NCBI GenBank assembly: GCA_030015575.1
Contig: JASDDO010000001.1
Coordinates: 320,945,595-321,009,594 of the forward strand
Origin: Agapanthus africanus
Taxonomy: Eukaryota; Streptophyta; Magnoliopsida; Asparagales; Amaryllidaceae
Direction: 5' to 3'
Length of the DNA: 64,000 nucleotides
Below, in pieces: positions 33,723 to 43,935 of this stretch; the first letter of the stretch is position 1, and every line of letters starts with the position of its first letter. Below the pieces are notes generated by a model. That model was not told where the DNA came from. It was given only the letters and a program-made list of their open reading frames with translations, and made no database searches. The position numbers and the translations under genes are program-made.

Positions 33723-35158
33723 AATTTCGATCGTCTCGAGCGAATGTTTTATTAAAGAAAAAGAGAAGGAGAAAATAAAGAAAGAGAAAAACTAACTAGC
33801 ACACTTTCATAGGCAACACGATTGCACTGAGCACGTGCAACAAGCCTTTAAACCTCTAGGTGTCCCTAGTAGGAGGAGAGTTGTCTCCTGAGGGTTTTCA
33901 GCGGATTGCACCCACAAAAATCCAATAATAAAAGCAAGATCATGAATATTACATTTAAAGAAAAGAATCGTAAAAGAAAAGCTTTGAAAATTAGGGTTTC
34001 CAACTAAGCTAGCTTTTCGGTTGTTATGAGCCCTATCTTAATGGTCATGAAAAAAATGTCAGAAATCACGTCCTCCCTCAATAAAACATCGTCTTATTCT
34101 TCATTCCTATCTTTCTTCCAAACATCGATCATATCACCCTGCGTGTGTGTAAAGACATCCCTACACCCGGAGAATTCAATTCAAGCTATCATACTCTTGC
34201 CCATCAGCCTCAGTACTTTTTAATCAATGAATATTTAGATGAGATTGCTCACACACTTTCATGCGACCGTTAATACTTCTTGAGGTACTAACCGACCGAT
34301 TACTCCTGTGCTTGGTTACTTGGTGTATTTTCCTCGTCTTGCACCACCTCAGGCATAGCAGTGACTCCCAGACCAGTTGGCCTTAGGGCACTAGGTGAAG
34401 AAGCACCCTTGCTATACATTTTTCTTGCCTTCGGTGATAACAAAACCAGTGTCCATTTTTCTCACCACTTTATATTTTTTTATTCATTTTTTTTTCTTTT
34501 TATTTCCTTCATACTTTTGGCTTTAAGACAAGAGCATTTCAAGGTATCCTCTACTATCCCAGGCTTTAAGATGTGTGTAAGTGCAAATAGCAGGGTAGCA
34601 ACGTTCAAAATGTTTGGCTTCCAGAATAGAAACTATTTTTCGGACTTATTTTTATCCTCAGATTAGTGACGTCCTTCATCTTACTAACCCTTGGGACAAC
34701 GGCTCATAACTACTTATTACTAGTTCGTATAAGAAAACTTCTAATTTTCTTAGTTTTCTAAAAATTTTCCAATCTCATGGATGTAATTTTTCACTATCTA
34801 AACTTTCATTATCTTATTTATATACAAAATATTTTTATAGTTTTGCAATTTTTTAAATTTTTATAGGTTTTCGAAAAAAAAAATGTTTTGTGCTTATGCA
34901 AATGATATGCAAATGATGCGAAAATAAGCACAAACCTCCCCCAAACTTGTTTTCAACAGTGTCCTCACTGTTGCCTTCTGCTAAATCTCGAAAAACCTGT
35001 AAGCTTGGGAGGAATTTATTAGTGGGGGCAAAATATTTAAGTGAAGATCCTCCCCCAAACTTATTTTTGGCTCAAAATTTTGTAAAAATTTTCTTTTCAG
35101 GAGCCAGAAAAAATTATACCCCCCCAAACTTGAATTATGCAATGTTAAACTTTGAAAA
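33723..35158 (-). other. T1 3' untranslated region
   Basis: About 1.4 kb between the last coding trace and the polypurine tract, AT-rich with poly-T/A runs near 34480 and 34870. No RT or integrase motifs are visible. It includes a block (33819-33919) nearly identical to T2, and weaker matches to T2 around 34130-34300. Confidence 0.8.
33819..33919 (-). promoter_or_regulatory. 101-nt conserved structured block (T1 copy)
   Basis: Only three of 101 bases differ from T2 57381-57481. It holds TTGCAC/GTGCAA (33822-33840), CCTC-TAGG/CCTA-GAGG and a short CTGA/TCAG pairing in series. Confidence 0.8.
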
Positions 35159-35620
35159 TCACAAGTGGGGGTCAAAAATCATTGGTCGATGCCAAGCTTT
35201 GCAAAGACCGAAGGTTAACACCAACCATTCAAAAATTTTATCAATGCAGTGCTCTGGTTGGTGGAAGAAGAAGTGGGGAAAGGTTAAGTGGTGGAAGAGA
35301 ATGTGTGTGCGTCTCGTTTTGGAGAGACGATGCAGTGTATGTGATGGATTACTCGCATTCTTTTTACATTTCAGAAGAAGGGGTGGAGGTTCAATTTCAG
35401 TGAGTGGAACCTGATTCATCTCAACACCCGTGTTATTCAGAAATGCGAGTTCATCAGCGAAGATCTCCTCAAAAGTTTCATCAATACCCCCGAAGAATAA
35501 TGTCATCACAAAGTGCGGGGTGATCTTCAGACTCTGAAAGCATTTCATAATCGGTGTTAATTGCAGACCCGGACATCTCGGTGGAAGAGTCCGTATGTGT
35601 ATGATACATAGTTGGGTCAA
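35159..35620 (-). pseudogene. T1 C-terminal module downstream of protease
   Basis: An open frame overlapping the end of the gag-protease frame in a different phase. It contains EEIFADELAFLN and ends with HQPEHCIDKIFEWLVL. T2 has FADELQFLN and YQPQHYIDKIFLCLIL at similar spacing (58670-59152). In T1 one frameshift near 35480-35560 would join this module to the protease frame. No known domain is recognised. Confidence 0.6.
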
Positions 35621-36923
35621 ACAATAACGTATGAAAAGAGTCTAGATCGGTATCAGGAGGATTATATAATTCGCTGCTGTCGATATCCATTAAGTCGACA
35701 GAACAAATCCGACCAGTAGGTTCGGAGGGTACACTTCCTAACTTGTAAATGTTCATCTCAATTGTCCTATTCCCGAAAGATAAGGTCATAGAACCGTTAC
35801 GACAATTGATGATAGCATTGGAAGTGGCCAAAAAGGGGCGACCTAAAATCACCGGAATTTGATTCCGTGAGTTCGCTACAGGCTGTGTATCAATTACAAT
35901 AAAATCCACAGGGAAGATAAATTCCCCGATTTTTATTAACACATCCTCTAGTTCACCCCTAGGTCTGGTGATTGATCGGTCAGCCATCTGGAGAGTGCAT
36001 GGAGATGGTTTCAACTCTCCGATTCCTAACTGCTCATAAACTGAGAAAGGAAGCAGGTTAACACTTGCCCCAAGATCTAGTAGAGCACGGTTAATGTGTT
36101 TCTCCCCAATAGAGATGGAAATCGTAGGATAGCCAGGATCCTTACGTTTCCTCGATAATTGCTGGGGGAAAGCTGTGTCTACTGTCTTAGCCATGAATAT
36201 CTTCTTGGGCATTTGTTTCTTCCTCTTTCTAGTGCAAAAGTCTTTAAGAACTTTAGCATATGCAGGGACTTGTTGGATAGCATCTAGAAGAGGGATATTG
36301 ATGTTAACCTGTTTAAACATCTCAGTGATCTTCTCCATTTGTGGACTTGGTGTGTTAGCCCTTAACCGATTAGGGTAAGGTGCTTTAGCAATAAGCGCTG
36401 GGTCCATCATAGGAGAAGGAAGTGTGTGTGGAACCGATCCCAGTATAGAAGTGGGGATCGTCCGTGGAGGGGTAAAAGAGGTGGGCTGTAGTGGCGAGCC
36501 TTTTGGGAAATGCAGAATAGGCTCGGAAGAAGATGGTGGGGTAGAAGAAGTAGGGTCAGAAGTGTGTGTGTGTGGAAAGGTCTCAACCGGGGTGTTAATA
36601 GGATTATCAGTATCATCAACTTCTTCCCCAACATGATTGTCAAGCACTCTTCCAGATCTCAACGTGGTGATTGCATTCACGTGATGTGAATAGCCAGGAT
36701 TGGGTAAGGGTTGAGCTGGAAGTTTCCCTTTCTCTCTTGCACTAATTTCGGCTTTTAATCGTGCAATTTCTTCTTCCATCGATTTAATACTCTCGCTTTG
36801 GGACGCAGAGTTTCTCTTCATGTCATCGACGGAAGATTTCATTTCAGCCGAAACTTGCATGATATTTGTTAAGACCAAATTCATGTATTGTGCAAAAGAA
36901 GAGGATTCATCAGTCCCGGTCAA
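35481..36923 (-). CDS. T1 Athila-like protease polyprotein part
   Basis: 480 codons in phase with gag. Residues 15-65 are a likely coiled coil (Ser/Glu/Lys-rich), 100-190 are a low-complexity Pro/Ser/Thr linker, and 215-245 contain KVLKDFCTRKRKK. From about 264 there is a retropepsin fold with the active site ALLDLGASVNLLPF (D283) and the later motif VILGRPFL. DLGAS in place of D-S/T-G is typical of Athila-type proteases. The nominal start is TTG. The frame is open upstream to the TGA at 37149-37151 that ends gag, so it is normally read as part of gag-protease. It ends with a stop at 35481-35483, and nothing resembling RT follows. Confidence 0.9.
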   Translation of the reverse strand: MTGTDESSSFAQYMNLVLTNIMQVSAEMKSSVDDMKRNSASQSESIKSMEEEIARLKAEISAREKGKLPAQPLPNPGYSHHVNAITTLRSGRVLDNHVGEEVDDTDNPINTPVETFPHTHTSDPTSSTPPSSSEPILHFPKGSPLQPTSFTPPRTIPTSILGSVPHTLPSPMMDPALIAKAPYPNRLRANTPSPQMEKITEMFKQVNINIPLLDAIQQVPAYAKVLKDFCTRKRKKQMPKKIFMAKTVDTAFPQQLSRKRKDPGYPTISISIGEKHINRALLDLGASVNLLPFSVYEQLGIGELKPSPCTLQMADRSITRPRGELEDVLIKIGEFIFPVDFIVIDTQPVANSRNQIPVILGRPFLATSNAIINCRNGSMTLSFGNRTIEMNIYKLGSVPSEPTGRICSVDLMDIDSSELYNPPDTDLDSFHTLLFDPTMYHTHTDSSTEMSGSAINTDYEMLSESEDHPALCDDIILRGY

Positions 36924-37148
36924 CTGTAAAGGACTAGACAGTGCAGGTGTGTTGACCGTATTTTGAAAATTATGTGCTTGAAAGGGGTGCTGACTTAATT
37001 GAAGTTGTGGCTGCTGTTGTGGCGGAGGAACCCTTTGAAAATTGTTTTGGTTTGGAACCGTGTTTTGTGATTGTGATTGGTTCCAAGCAAAATTAGGGTG
37101 ATTCTTCCAACCCTGATTATATGTGGAAGAAAAAGGATCGTTTCTAGG

Positions 37149-38072
37149 TCATTGAAATGTGGCATTGGTATGCCCACGACCTTGAAACGGACATTCTTCC
37201 GTCAAGTGAGACGGATCAGAACAGCAGCTACATACAGTTTTGGAAAGTGACATTTGATTAAGGGAGGCGGCTAAAAATTTGTTTTCCATAATCTCGAGTT
37301 TCTTTTGTATAGCTGAAATGTCAGCTCTAACTCCTATGGAAACATCCGATTGCTTATTGCCACTCCTAAATGATGGACTTTCCCACTGTAAAGACTTTTC
37401 AGCGAACTCTTCTAAATATCGCCAAGCTTCCCTATCATCCTTAGACATGAAAATACCTTGACACATGTTTTCAAGGCTCTGTTTAGTGTTAGGGTTACTG
37501 CCCTCATATATGATTCGGCAAAGCTCCCATCTCGGGATGCCGTGATGAGGACATTGAACCAATAGATCCTTGAAACGTTCAAAGCATTTTGAAAATGGTT
37601 CAGCAGGGAGCTGGGCAAATTGATTCAGTTCGCTACGGATTCGAGCTGTCTTTTGTATTGGGTAAAATTTCTTAAGGAATGCAGCAACGAATTCTCCCCA
37701 ATTCGTAATAGAATGTGCGGTAGTGTTATATAGCCACTTCTCGGCTACATCATACAAAGTAAATGGGAGAAGTCGTAGACGCATTGCATCCACTGAAAGT
37801 TGTGACGTACCCATCATTGCGCATATGTTTTCAAATTTGGTAATGAAAACGTAAGCGTCCTTAGTCTCGAGTCCGTGGAATTTGGGTAAAAGATTGATAT
37901 ACTGGGGCTTAATCTCAAAGTTATCCCCATTGGCTGGTGGTGTGGATAAGCAGGTCGAAAGAGGACCTCTAAGTGGATAGCACCTCTCCTGGAGAGAGAT
38001 GCGGGATGGATTCTGCGCACCAACGGACGGCGGCAGATTAGGGTCAAAGAAGTTTGATGGATTCGGATCCAT
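37149..38072 (-). CDS. T1 Athila-like gag
   Basis: 307 codons from ATG at 38072. Residues 55-235 match the plant retrotransposon gag domain (NLLPKFHGLET, KWLYNTTAHSITNWGEF, FYPIQKTARIRSELNQF). The zinc knuckle at 281-294, CSCCSDPSHLTEEC, has the CX2CX4HX4C spacing. The protein would form the virus-like particle and bind element RNA. The frame stops at TGA (37149-37151), 13 residues after the knuckle. The next 75 codons are open and lead straight into the protease frame, including YNQGWKNHPNFAW, which is typical of Athila gag. The stop is either a new mutation or a gag terminator with readthrough. Confidence 0.92.
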   Translation of the reverse strand: MDPNPSNFFDPNLPPSVGAQNPSRISLQERCYPLRGPLSTCLSTPPANGDNFEIKPQYINLLPKFHGLETKDAYVFITKFENICAMMGTSQLSVDAMRLRLLPFTLYDVAEKWLYNTTAHSITNWGEFVAAFLKKFYPIQKTARIRSELNQFAQLPAEPFSKCFERFKDLLVQCPHHGIPRWELCRIIYEGSNPNTKQSLENMCQGIFMSKDDREAWRYLEEFAEKSLQWESPSFRSGNKQSDVSIGVRADISAIQKKLEIMENKFLAASLNQMSLSKTVCSCCSDPSHLTEECPFQGRGHTNATFQ

Positions 38073-39154
38073 CGGAGTGGGTGTGGTAGTGGGTAAAGAA
38101 AAGGTAAATGGAGAAATATCGACTTCGGAGTCGATAAAGGGTACACGGACTAAACGGGCACTAGAATCCCGTGTCCAGCCTATCTTGCACTAAAATGGGT
38201 TAGTACAAGTGGCAGCGTTGGCTTATAATTAGGGGTAAATGAATGCGGTGTTTGCTTTTGAAAAAGGGATGGATTTTTGAAAAAATGATGCGACAAAACA
38301 AATGCAGCACACAACCCTAGAATCTAGTGGTCACCTAGGTCCGGCTCTAGACCGCTCCTAACTGCCAAAAGACAAGTCGCAGGATAGAATCCTCCACTGC
38401 CTCTTTGTCCCCCTGTGGCCGGATAAGTGCCAGGTAAGTGGGAAGGTACTCCACTACGTAAGTAGTGGGCCTAATTAAAAACCACTAGCCTTAGAAACAC
38501 TCGCCTTAGGCACCACAAGAAAACGCGGATAAGCAATGAATTACCCACGGCCTTCTCTTGTCCTAATTGAGCGCGACAGTCCTTAGAGTCTTCTCTAGAT
38601 TTCTTTTAATTAATGAGGGTAATGCGGATGCAAGTTTTGCGATTTTCGGGGCCTAGGAAGGGTAATGAAATCCCCACCTAATTTGGATTTGGCCGTGCCC
38701 CTTAAATTTCCGTATTAATATGCAAACAACCAAGAAATCAAAATCACACACAATTTTAATTTTGCTTTTGCGGCGCTGCGATTATTTGCAAAGAATCCTG
38801 CAGCAAAGGGTTAGTTGGAGCTAAAAGAGAAGAGGGGAGAGAGCAAGAAAGTACCTGCACTGAAAATATTTCAGAGATCCTTCAATGATGCCGCGTTTCC
38901 GCCGCATTTACTGGGTTCAGGCCGCGGAATCGCGCTCCAACAGTGAGATCACTGTACAAGATTTCTTCAGAGAGCTTATCTTGGCTCCCTCAGCTCTCTG
39001 GAATATCCCAAATAATTTTCCCACAGCACAGAATGCTCCAGATCACCTTGCAATCAATCACAACACACGTATAAGAGTTTGTACGGATTTTGATTTCAAG
39101 AAGTAGAATGTAATAATTCTTTCACTTCAAACTAAAAATGTAAATGAATTAGCG
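38073..39154 (-). other. T1 leader
   Basis: About 1.1 kb between primer site and gag ATG, without a coding frame. Pieces near 38410-38480 and 38560-38740 match the T2 leader, for example GAGCGCGA with TCCTTAGAGTC. Confidence 0.8.
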
Positions 39155-39175
39155 CGATCCCCGGCAACGGCGCCA
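39155..39175 (-). other. T1 primer-binding site, tRNA-Asp
   Basis: A 21-base complement of the plant tRNA-Asp(GTC) 3' end including CCA. It is the primer used by Athila/Tat gypsy elements. It marks a primer site, not a tRNA gene, because only the 3' end is present. Confidence 0.92.
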
Positions 39176-39178
39176 TTT

Positions 39179-41009
39179 TGATTGATCGTTTTTCCCGTTG
39201 TGTAGTATGTAGAAAAATTTGTAAAGAACTTCACAACCAAAAAAATATTTTGACCGCAATCAAACTACGGTGTCGGATGTAGTTTGTAGTGAGTGCGGAT
39301 CGTCCACAGGGATTGCACGATTCACTTGTATTTTGATACGTTTGAAATGAAAAGTTAAGTAACGATAAAAGAAAACATGATTCAAGAATGATTTGTATTC
39401 GAGTGTCACTATTCTTTATTCAAGAATCAAGAAACTATAAACAATCAAGAATCGGTGTTTTGATAATATTTCCAATCAACAGTCAAGAATCTAAAGAGGC
39501 TCGTAGGAATCGATCGGGTCTATAGACGTGATGTAATCTAAAGATTTCGTATTCTTGTCCTTCGAAGGATTGATACTAGATCGATGATGATCGACAAGAG
39601 TTAGGGTTTTCTCGTGAAACTAGGGTTTCATCTTATCCCTTGTTCTGTTGTCGATATCATTCACATTCTAGCTTCTAGCAATTTCAAGAAACGATCGTAA
39701 CTCCCCAATTTCGAGCGATATCATTCAAGAAAGCATCGTAACGAAATGGGTTGTCGGTTCTTGAACTTGCTAGGGTTTACAAACCATCATAGGAATCAAG
39801 AATCGATTAAAGCTATTTTACATCATCATTCTATTGACCGTCTCGACTCCTCGACGAGCGGAGTTTTATTCATACATCACCACATAGAAAAGATTCACAA
39901 ATTGTAAAGATATCATGATGCGGAATTTAAAGAAAACAAGATAAAAGAATATCACCTTTATTTATCTCAACAATTTTGATTACATTCGCTTCAAGAACTA
40001 CAAGAAGAAGAATCTAGATTGTTGATCGGGCGTCGCTCGGCTTCATGAGTCGTGGATCGGCTCGGATCGCTTGCTCTGTTGAAGATCGGCTCCGCTCCTA
40101 AAGGTTGTAGGGCTTCTTGCTTAATGGGTACTCGGGATCTTGGCTTTTGGAGTTGGAATTAGGGTTAGGGTTTCACACAAGCCCTGTCACTAGACTTGTG
40201 GAAGAAGAAGATGAAAAGAGAGAGAGAGATTGGGGATAGATTCACTAATTGGATGAATAATTCCCAAGGTTGAATAATGTGGGGATAATGAGCCTAGGGT
40301 CTTATTTATAGAGCTCCCAAACCCTAGGTTTAAGTTTGAATTTGAAGTTTCCCTCCCAAAGTTTGTTGAAAGAGTTTGTTAGACTTTAGCTTAGGGTTTA
40401 AGCTAGGGTTTGGGGAAAGTTCTAGAATAATAGGCTAATTTAGTGAAGCTCAAAGTGTTTGCTGATCTGGTAGAACTCTCTGGAGTCTTCTGGAAAATGT
40501 CATGCTTTTATGAACTGTACCCACTGAATCAGGAGTTTTGCACTAAAATTGAGGATCCAATTCCCTGAACCCACCGCGGATCAGCGTCATTAGTAAGCCC
40601 ATGCCGCGGATCCGCGGCTATTTAGGAGGCTTGGGCCTTGTAGCTTCTGGTGTGGTCTTGTACTGGAGTTTGGGCTTTTCTATGATGCTTTGATTTGTAT
40701 TTTCCCTTCTGTGTTGATACCAGATTTGAGTTTAGTGAGTTTACGTATCTTTCGAGCGGTGTAATGATCGAGCAAGCTTCTCTTTTCCTGCACAGACTTC
40801 GAAACACGGGTTGCGACATATAGAAATATTGCGATGCCATGCAATGCAGTCAATTTCCCTAGAAATGCCGGTTTTAAGGTCTAATACATGTAATCTTATA
40901 ATCTGTGATAGATTTGCTAATATGTGAAATACGGATACCGAACACTTCTATATGAATGCAAATGATGAGGAAATTGCCGGTTAAAATATGCAATATTTTC
41001 GACTGATCA
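39179..41009 (-). repeat. T1 5' LTR
   Basis: 1831 bp, one base longer than the 3' LTR and about 99.4% identical by eye. The outer end touches GTTGT. Confidence 0.94.
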
Positions 41010-41014
41010 GTTGT

Positions 41015-42337
41015 CGGGCTGAGTTCGCTCACAGACGTCCCTTTTAGTCAATACCTGGTAGCCCGTTACGTATTGGCTTATACCTCTGACGTGCTAGTGG
41101 TTAAATCCACAACCAAGATGTTGACGAGTCTTTAGAGTCCCCCACATTCAGTTACTCAGCTTTCGGGCGAAAGGCTGTAGAGGCCGTATGGAGATATGGC
41201 AAGGTCCGATCAGATACGTGCGGTATTGCACGGATCAGGATCGGACAGTTAGTACTAGAGGCCGTATGGATATATGGCAGGGTTCGATCAGATACGTGCG
41301 GTATTGCACGGATCAGGATCGGACGGATATTACTAGCTGGCATTGGTTTAAGCCGGATCCTAGTATAGTACAGTGTAGATTTTGTCTCATTGCATTTGTA
41401 TTTCGGTCGGAATACAAATGCGGGTGTGTATACACAGTATCGGGGTTTTCCTGTAATTTATTACGGGACCAGTTTTCTGGAGTTGCCAGTTTGCTTTCCG
41501 TTTCGGCCAATTTCCTTTGTATCGTTTATTGGCCGAAGATTGGTGGAGGAGGGCTTATTTGCATTTGTGCAAATAAGTATTTGTGGAGGGGTTCTTTGCA
41601 TATTCTTGTGTCATGATGGTTGCACCATTCTTTGCCCTTGACTTCTTGACTTCATGATGGTTCATCATGGCATGACTTTTGTGATGGTGATGGTAGGTTG
41701 AGTGTTGGTTTTCCTTATGATGATTTCTTCTCATCATCTTGTTTTTCTCTCTCTCTTGGATTATGAGAGACCCTCTTTGCTTTTGTTACACTCTCTCCCT
41801 CATTTTCTCTCCTCTCTCATTCTTATGACCATGGCCGGCCAAGAATTGAGGGGGGGCTGTCCAAGTATTTCTAGTGGGGATTTTTGTTCCTTTCATGTTA
41901 GAAAATCCCCAAGTTCACCTAGAAAAAGTTCATGTATCATTCCTCCACCAAAATGGCATCTCCATGAAACCCAAATGAGACTTGCTCACTAGATATTCTA
42001 CAGCAAACCTTGGACGCGTCGGCTAGCCAACTTCGCGCCCGAGTTGCCTCGGCATTGAGGTGGGAGCCCGTAAAAGAAGTAGGCGATGTGGTGCACTTCC
42101 GGCGACGATGTGGAGACCGGAGCTTCCGCAGGAGATCGGGACGACGACGAGAAGACCGGAGGACTTGGATCAGTCGGTATACCTCACTTCCCCATCTTGT
42201 AGTTAGCTAGGACTAGTTAATGGTTCGATCCGGGTATTAGTGCGCGGCGGTTTGCCAGTTCAAGAAAAATTAAAGTTTATCACCGCTTCCGCATTTGGCC
42301 GTCGGATTGACGGCCGGGGCGCCGCCGTGCACTTACA
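41015..42337 (+). repeat. A2 3' LTR, second part
   Basis: The remaining 1323 bp of the A2 3' LTR after T1. It includes the 78-bp hairpin repeats and both LTR hairpins. It ends CTTACA before the TGTCC target duplication. Confidence 0.94.
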
Positions 42338-42342
42338 TGTCC

Positions 42343-43746
42343 GTAGTCCCTGCCTGCAAACCTGCAAATAAGACACAAAAATCATATATAAGCCAAATAT
42401 TCCGCGAAACGCGATATCGAACCAAAACGAGAAACTCGCGTCGCGAACTAAACGCGCGTGTGCACGATACGCTGAATCGTGTGTGTACGCGTCTAAAACC
42501 ATCGCGACACGCCGCGATACGCTGGATCACAGAACCCACTCACGTATCGTGCGTATCGCGCAAACACAACGGACATGAAAAACGGTATTTGATCCCAGAT
42601 TTTCCTACAGGTCAAAACTTACAAAACTAGACATGCCAAAACACTACAATACACTGCAGACTACCCGACATAAAACCCCAGCATCCAACTCACCTTCCTG
42701 GCCGCAATTTGCGGCCAGATTGAATTAATTGGCGGCCTGGGTAGGGAGAAGGTGGCTCGTGTTCTTGTGGTGATATCTAGACCTAGTGTACATGCTCCAG
42801 TCTTCTCAATTTTATCCTGTAGGGTCCGGGTCAATAGCAGATTCCAGATGTCATAATTATCGCTTAAAAACACCAATTTGCACTAAAAAAGAAACCCTAT
42901 GGTATTTTAGTGAAGTCTGGGTCAATTCTCAGTTAAGGTGACCTTAACTAAACTAAAATAAGCTAGGTTAACTAACACAATCATCACTTAATCAATATTC
43001 CACACAAATCACCATAATCTAGCACTAAACTCATAATTAACACTAATCGAAGCTAATCGATGCACAACTTAAGCAAACCACGAAATGGGGTTCAAGAAGT
43101 ATACCCTAATGAACCCTAGAAGGCAGGTGAAGAAGTGGAAGGAGCTGCTATAAGTAGCTGGAGCTCCTGCTGCCGTTGCTGCCTACTGTTGCTGTTGCTG
43201 CTGCTGATGATGATGATGTTGTTGCTGATGGTGATGATGCTGCCTGCTGCTTGCTGCTACTTCTGCTGCTGCTGTGTGTGAGTGTGTGTATGTGTTGAGA
43301 GTGAGAGAATGAGAGAATGAGAGTGAGAAAGGAAAATGAGAGCATCAAACACACACACCCTTCTCTTTCTCTTTCTTCATTAAAGAAGCATGGCTTGGCC
43401 ATGTAGCACCATGCCTCTCTCTCTCTCTCTCTCAAAGTCAACCCATTCAAACAATTTAAAAACCCTTTTTGCAAATTCATTTTCCATTTTTAAAAGAACA
43501 ACCATAACACTTAAACAAAACATAAAACTAACTTAAGACAATGGCTAGCTAACCATGATTGCTAATCATGTTTAACCCCAAAAACAACCATAGTTATCAT
43601 GCACAAGTGTGTGTGTGCGCCTAACAAAATTCTAATAAAATACTCATTAAATAGGATAAAATATTTAAAACTTAATTTGGTAAACTTTTTATTAAAAACC
43701 ATATATTAAAATATAATTAGCTACAAAACACATTCAAGGTGTTACA
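42343..43746 (-). repeat. G1 5' LTR, 5' part
   Basis: Continues the G1 LTR beyond A2. On the minus strand the LTR starts TGTAACACC at 43746. It holds GCT-rich, GA-rich and CT-rich simple repeats at 43150-43440, which produce a long serine/glutamine-like chance frame. No gene is seen. Confidence 0.85.
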
Positions 43747-43934
43747 CCAAAGACCGAAGGACACGGATCGCTTGGTATAGCTTCCTACCCATTCTCTTGT
43801 TAGCTAGGAGTAGGTTAACGGCCCGATCCGGGTTTTTTTTAGTGCGCGGTGGTGCCGGTTTCTAGTTTTTAGAAAAGTTTCGTTTCCGCATTCCGGCGTC
43901 GGATTGACGGCCGGGGTGCCGCCGTGCACTTACA
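43747..43934 (+). repeat. A3: tail of a family-A-like LTR
   Basis: 188 bp matching the last part of the A1/A2 LTR (TTAGCTAGGA, GATCCGGGT, GACGGCCGGGG, GTGCACTTACA) but clearly diverged. It was cut on the left by G1 and inserted into the G2 integrase region on the right. The rest of this LTR should lie left of the window beyond G1. Confidence 0.85.
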
Positions 43935-43935
43935 C

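Larger units (their letters stand above)
31463..41009 (-). mobile_element. T1: Athila-like gag-protease element with an inverted extra LTR end
   Basis: A 9547-bp insertion flanked by GTTGT (31458-31462 and 41010-41014). The main body is minus strand: 5' LTR 41009-39179, tRNA-Asp primer site, leader, gag, protease, polypurine tract, 3' LTR 33707-31878. No RT or integrase was found, so it is non-autonomous. The two LTRs differ by about ten substitutions and one indel. The left end is not the LTR end but an extra plus-strand piece (31463-31877: a shrunken LTR, primer site and leader start), so both outer ends read TGATCAGTC inward. Confidence 0.93.
12805..42337 (+). mobile_element. A2: second family-A element, carrying C1 and T1 inside it
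   Basis: A complete family-A element flanked by TGTCC on both sides (12800-12804 and 42338-42342). Once C1 and T1 and one copy of each of their target duplications are removed, it is about 10.2 kb: a 2241-bp 5' LTR, 5.73 kb internal and a 2240-bp 3' LTR. The internal region aligns with A1 throughout. LTR divergence by eye is about 36 differences in 2240 bp. It has no usable coding sequence. Target duplications show that C1 and T1 were later, independent arrivals. Confidence 0.94.
8719..43746 (-). mobile_element. G1: chromovirus-type gypsy element, interrupted by A1 and A2
   Basis: This is a minus-strand Ty3/gypsy element split by nested insertions. On the right is its 5' LTR (43746 down to 42343, then 12804 down to 10461, 3748 bp when joined), followed by an initiator-Met primer site (10445-10456) and decayed gag-protease-RT (10220 to 8719). 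The rest lies to the left of A1, outside the window. A2 sits in the LTR with target duplication TGTCC at 12800-12804 and 42338-42342. The flanks join into sequence homologous to G2 LTR positions 45840-45970, which confirms the LTR was continuous before A2 arrived. Gag and RT match Tekay/Del-type chromoviruses from memory. Confidence 0.88.

Noticed and set aside
38435..38443. CAGGTAAGT splice-donor-like string on the plus strand in the T1 leader (also about 60251 in T2)
   Set aside because: It is antisense to the element's RNA; conservation of the leader explains it.
39155..39175. Possible tRNA-Asp gene
   Set aside because: Only the 3' acceptor end is present, next to an LTR end, in three places (31773, 39155, 61340); these are primer-binding sites.
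40158..40175. Telomere-like TTAGGGTTAGGG stretches (also near 32865 and 52306)
   Set aside because: Only two or three units, within LTRs, and plant telomeres are usually TTTAGGG; not an interstitial telomere.
43148..43480. A 110-codon minus-strand frame rich in Ser, Arg and Gln
   Set aside because: It is a translation of GCT-, GA- and CT-rich simple repeats in the G1 LTR, with no domain or conservation.
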